15,142 nt of DNA. Source: Gp6-AA40 sp035649395 (GTDB lineage Bacteria; Acidobacteriota; Vicinamibacteria; Vicinamibacterales; UBA2999). A program made the translations under genes and the position numbers. This document shows positions 15,001 through 15,142 of the stretch, piece by piece. The first letter of the stretch is position 1. Each line of letters starts with the position of its first letter. The notes beneath the pieces are model-generated. The model saw nothing but the letters and a program-made list of their open reading frames with translations, was not told the origin of the DNA and did no database searches. The stretch lies in assembly GCA_035649395.1 (NCBI GenBank), contig DASRJR010000498.1, positions 1 to 15,142 on the forward strand, in the 5' to 3' direction.

Positions 15001-15142
15001 TCTACAACCTGTTCGACACCGAGAATCTGTATTTCGGGAGCAATGCGCGTCTTGGTTTGAGCGCGGCGACGGCAACCGGGCAGTTCATGCAGGCCTCGTC
15101 GCTCTATGGCCCCGGCTTTGGTCCACCGGTCGGCCGGCCGCT
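12015..15142 (+). CDS. TonB-dependent receptor, Oar-like, with N-terminal carboxypeptidase-regulatory domain (3' end outside the window)
   Basis: Outer-membrane receptor open for 1042 codons to the window edge. It has a signal peptide (about residues 1-26, ending TTGAYGQA), then a CarboxypepD_reg-like beta-sandwich (about 28-112, with GIPGATVTATNQATG and GDYTIAQLPPGSYTV). The plug lies at about 125-245 and includes LPLLNRTFAGLTV, the segment VDGGDNKDN and GGVVNVITKSGTNQ. A beta-barrel rich in aromatic-ending strands follows (such as FYGQDDWRVADRLTLNLGLRWD). A DLDGDG motif at residues 905-910 in a barrel loop resembles a calcium-binding loop. The visible end GFGPPVGRP normally lies just before the last strand of such receptors, so only about 10-15 residues seem to be missing. 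A ribosome site GGGGGTG at 12004-12010 supports ATG 12015. In Acidobacteriota these receptors are numerous and mostly assigned to uptake of large organic substrates; the ligand here is unknown. Confidence 0.94.
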   Translation, partial: MDPRNVVRLLLAVICAGSLTTGAYGQAVTSEITGRVLDASELGIPGATVTATNQATGLVRTTVSGAAGDYTIAQLPPGSYTVTAELSGFKKAEARDIELTVGMRRTLPITLAVGTVTEVVSVTAETPLVETTRSDVVGFVTSREIASLPLLNRTFAGLTVIMPEARPVGNFDPTKTRIGNFAMSGGDGRQLDVNVDGGDNKDNAVGSLIQNFAYESIQEFQVLQHRWSAESGRSVGGVVNVITKSGTNQMRGSLFGSYRGDQTRTMDFFELQRKAADASFVKPEFSRHEFGGSVGGPVVRDRVFYFGALERFRERSNNVLTQAAFNQLSVVPGINVSSSIPTPYDDTLLTAKVDFAPTAGQTLFARFALQDQSSPNDQIPVPATADVNNGNTNTTRNYDLVAGHTLIIGSSRLNNASFHYQDFNNEILPNVTGLPFLDFPSVDTGPNINTPQQTTIRKFQLRDDFTMQSGAHALKFGTNYIHTKLGGYFYFGASGYTVAWFDDPQTIATNGATYPGGFATPGAVRNIQYAAGQASHDQVFHQLAFYGQDDWRVADRLTLNLGLRWDANIGNLPDQTNNRTMAILRQISEPLAQRLTSDSEKLARTTPSWKEFQPRLGFAYDTAGNGRFVVRGGYGIFYDQLFQNLTLFSHSQSGAEIFSTLINLTNSAVGVGQLAGFRYGVDPLPAPPSANYAVLPAGSFGRINDPDAQEPYVQKASIGFQKAIGKDWVLSSDYVHTSGTDEPRFLNINPRIERVCNAAYPGSTPGDARCVRGVNTRYFDQAFVAAGLGAGRLEQINMFSTTNESKFDSLATTMRGSYGRSILSLSYVIGRSRAWGGQPTASYSGNGIAIAPENQFIDGEWGPTRLDERHRVVASAVLALPVGFEVAPVFQWASPRPYSLNAGFDLDGDGLTTIDRLCASADPAAVFAVRGNATAIRALNPLGCTQVGINSQRDGFVVNADGSAEQRSSRYLNVDLRVTKTFPVGPRARLKGYVDFYNLFDTENLYFGSNARLGLSAATATGQFMQASSLYGPGFGPPVGRP

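Noticed and set aside
1..15142. Frequent CGATCG/GATC strings as possible methylation or phage-related signals.
   Set aside because: They are spread through coding DNA and fit Asp/Ile/Arg codon pairs (GAT-CGx) in a GC-rich genome; no clustering was apparent by eye.

Overview
This is a GC-rich window that looks like chromosomal DNA of an Acidobacteriota member, probably near Vicinamibacteria. The assignment is inferred from gene content: two MacB/FtsX-type permeases of the acidobacterial 'ADOP' kind (one paired with a PadR regulator), an Oar-like TonB-dependent receptor with an N-terminal carboxypeptidase-regulatory domain, a small DUF5818-like secreted protein, and several exported enzymes. 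I see no tRNA, rRNA, CRISPR array, integrase or transposase.

Layout. Positions 1-4007 are read on the minus strand. In transcription order they encode an unrecognised secreted protein (4007-3453), a BIME-like inverted pair of hairpin repeats (3422-3353), a small secreted Cys/Met protein (3339-3007), a PadR regulator (2962-2624) and an ADOP permease that starts inside the PadR stop codon (2627) and runs off the left edge. Positions 4100-7199 are read on the plus strand: an SRPBCC-fold protein, a secreted beta-lactamase-family serine hydrolase, and a tightly linked exported protein with two VOC domains. A perfect 10-bp hairpin at 7215-7237 separates these from a convergent second ADOP permease (9605-7242, minus). 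That permease diverges across a 64-bp gap from a five-TM sulfatase/LtaS-like membrane enzyme (9670-11502, plus). A short Pro/Lys/Glu-rich ORF follows (11590-11784), then a non-coding stretch, then a TonB-dependent receptor (12015 to beyond the right edge).

How the genes fit together. Most products act at or beyond the inner membrane: exported small proteins, periplasmic hydrolase and VOC protein, inner-membrane permeases and an envelope-modifying alkaline-phosphatase-fold enzyme, and an outer-membrane receptor. PadR-permease and hydrolase-VOC are the two clear cotranscribed pairs. The window does not show one obvious pathway. The most interesting signals are the hairpin that can cover the PadR ribosome binding site, the covarying inverted REP pair, the sulfatase-fold enzyme with an atypical nucleophile motif, the exported double-VOC protein, and the short tandem-repeat ORF. 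Both end genes are cut by the window, not by visible mutation.
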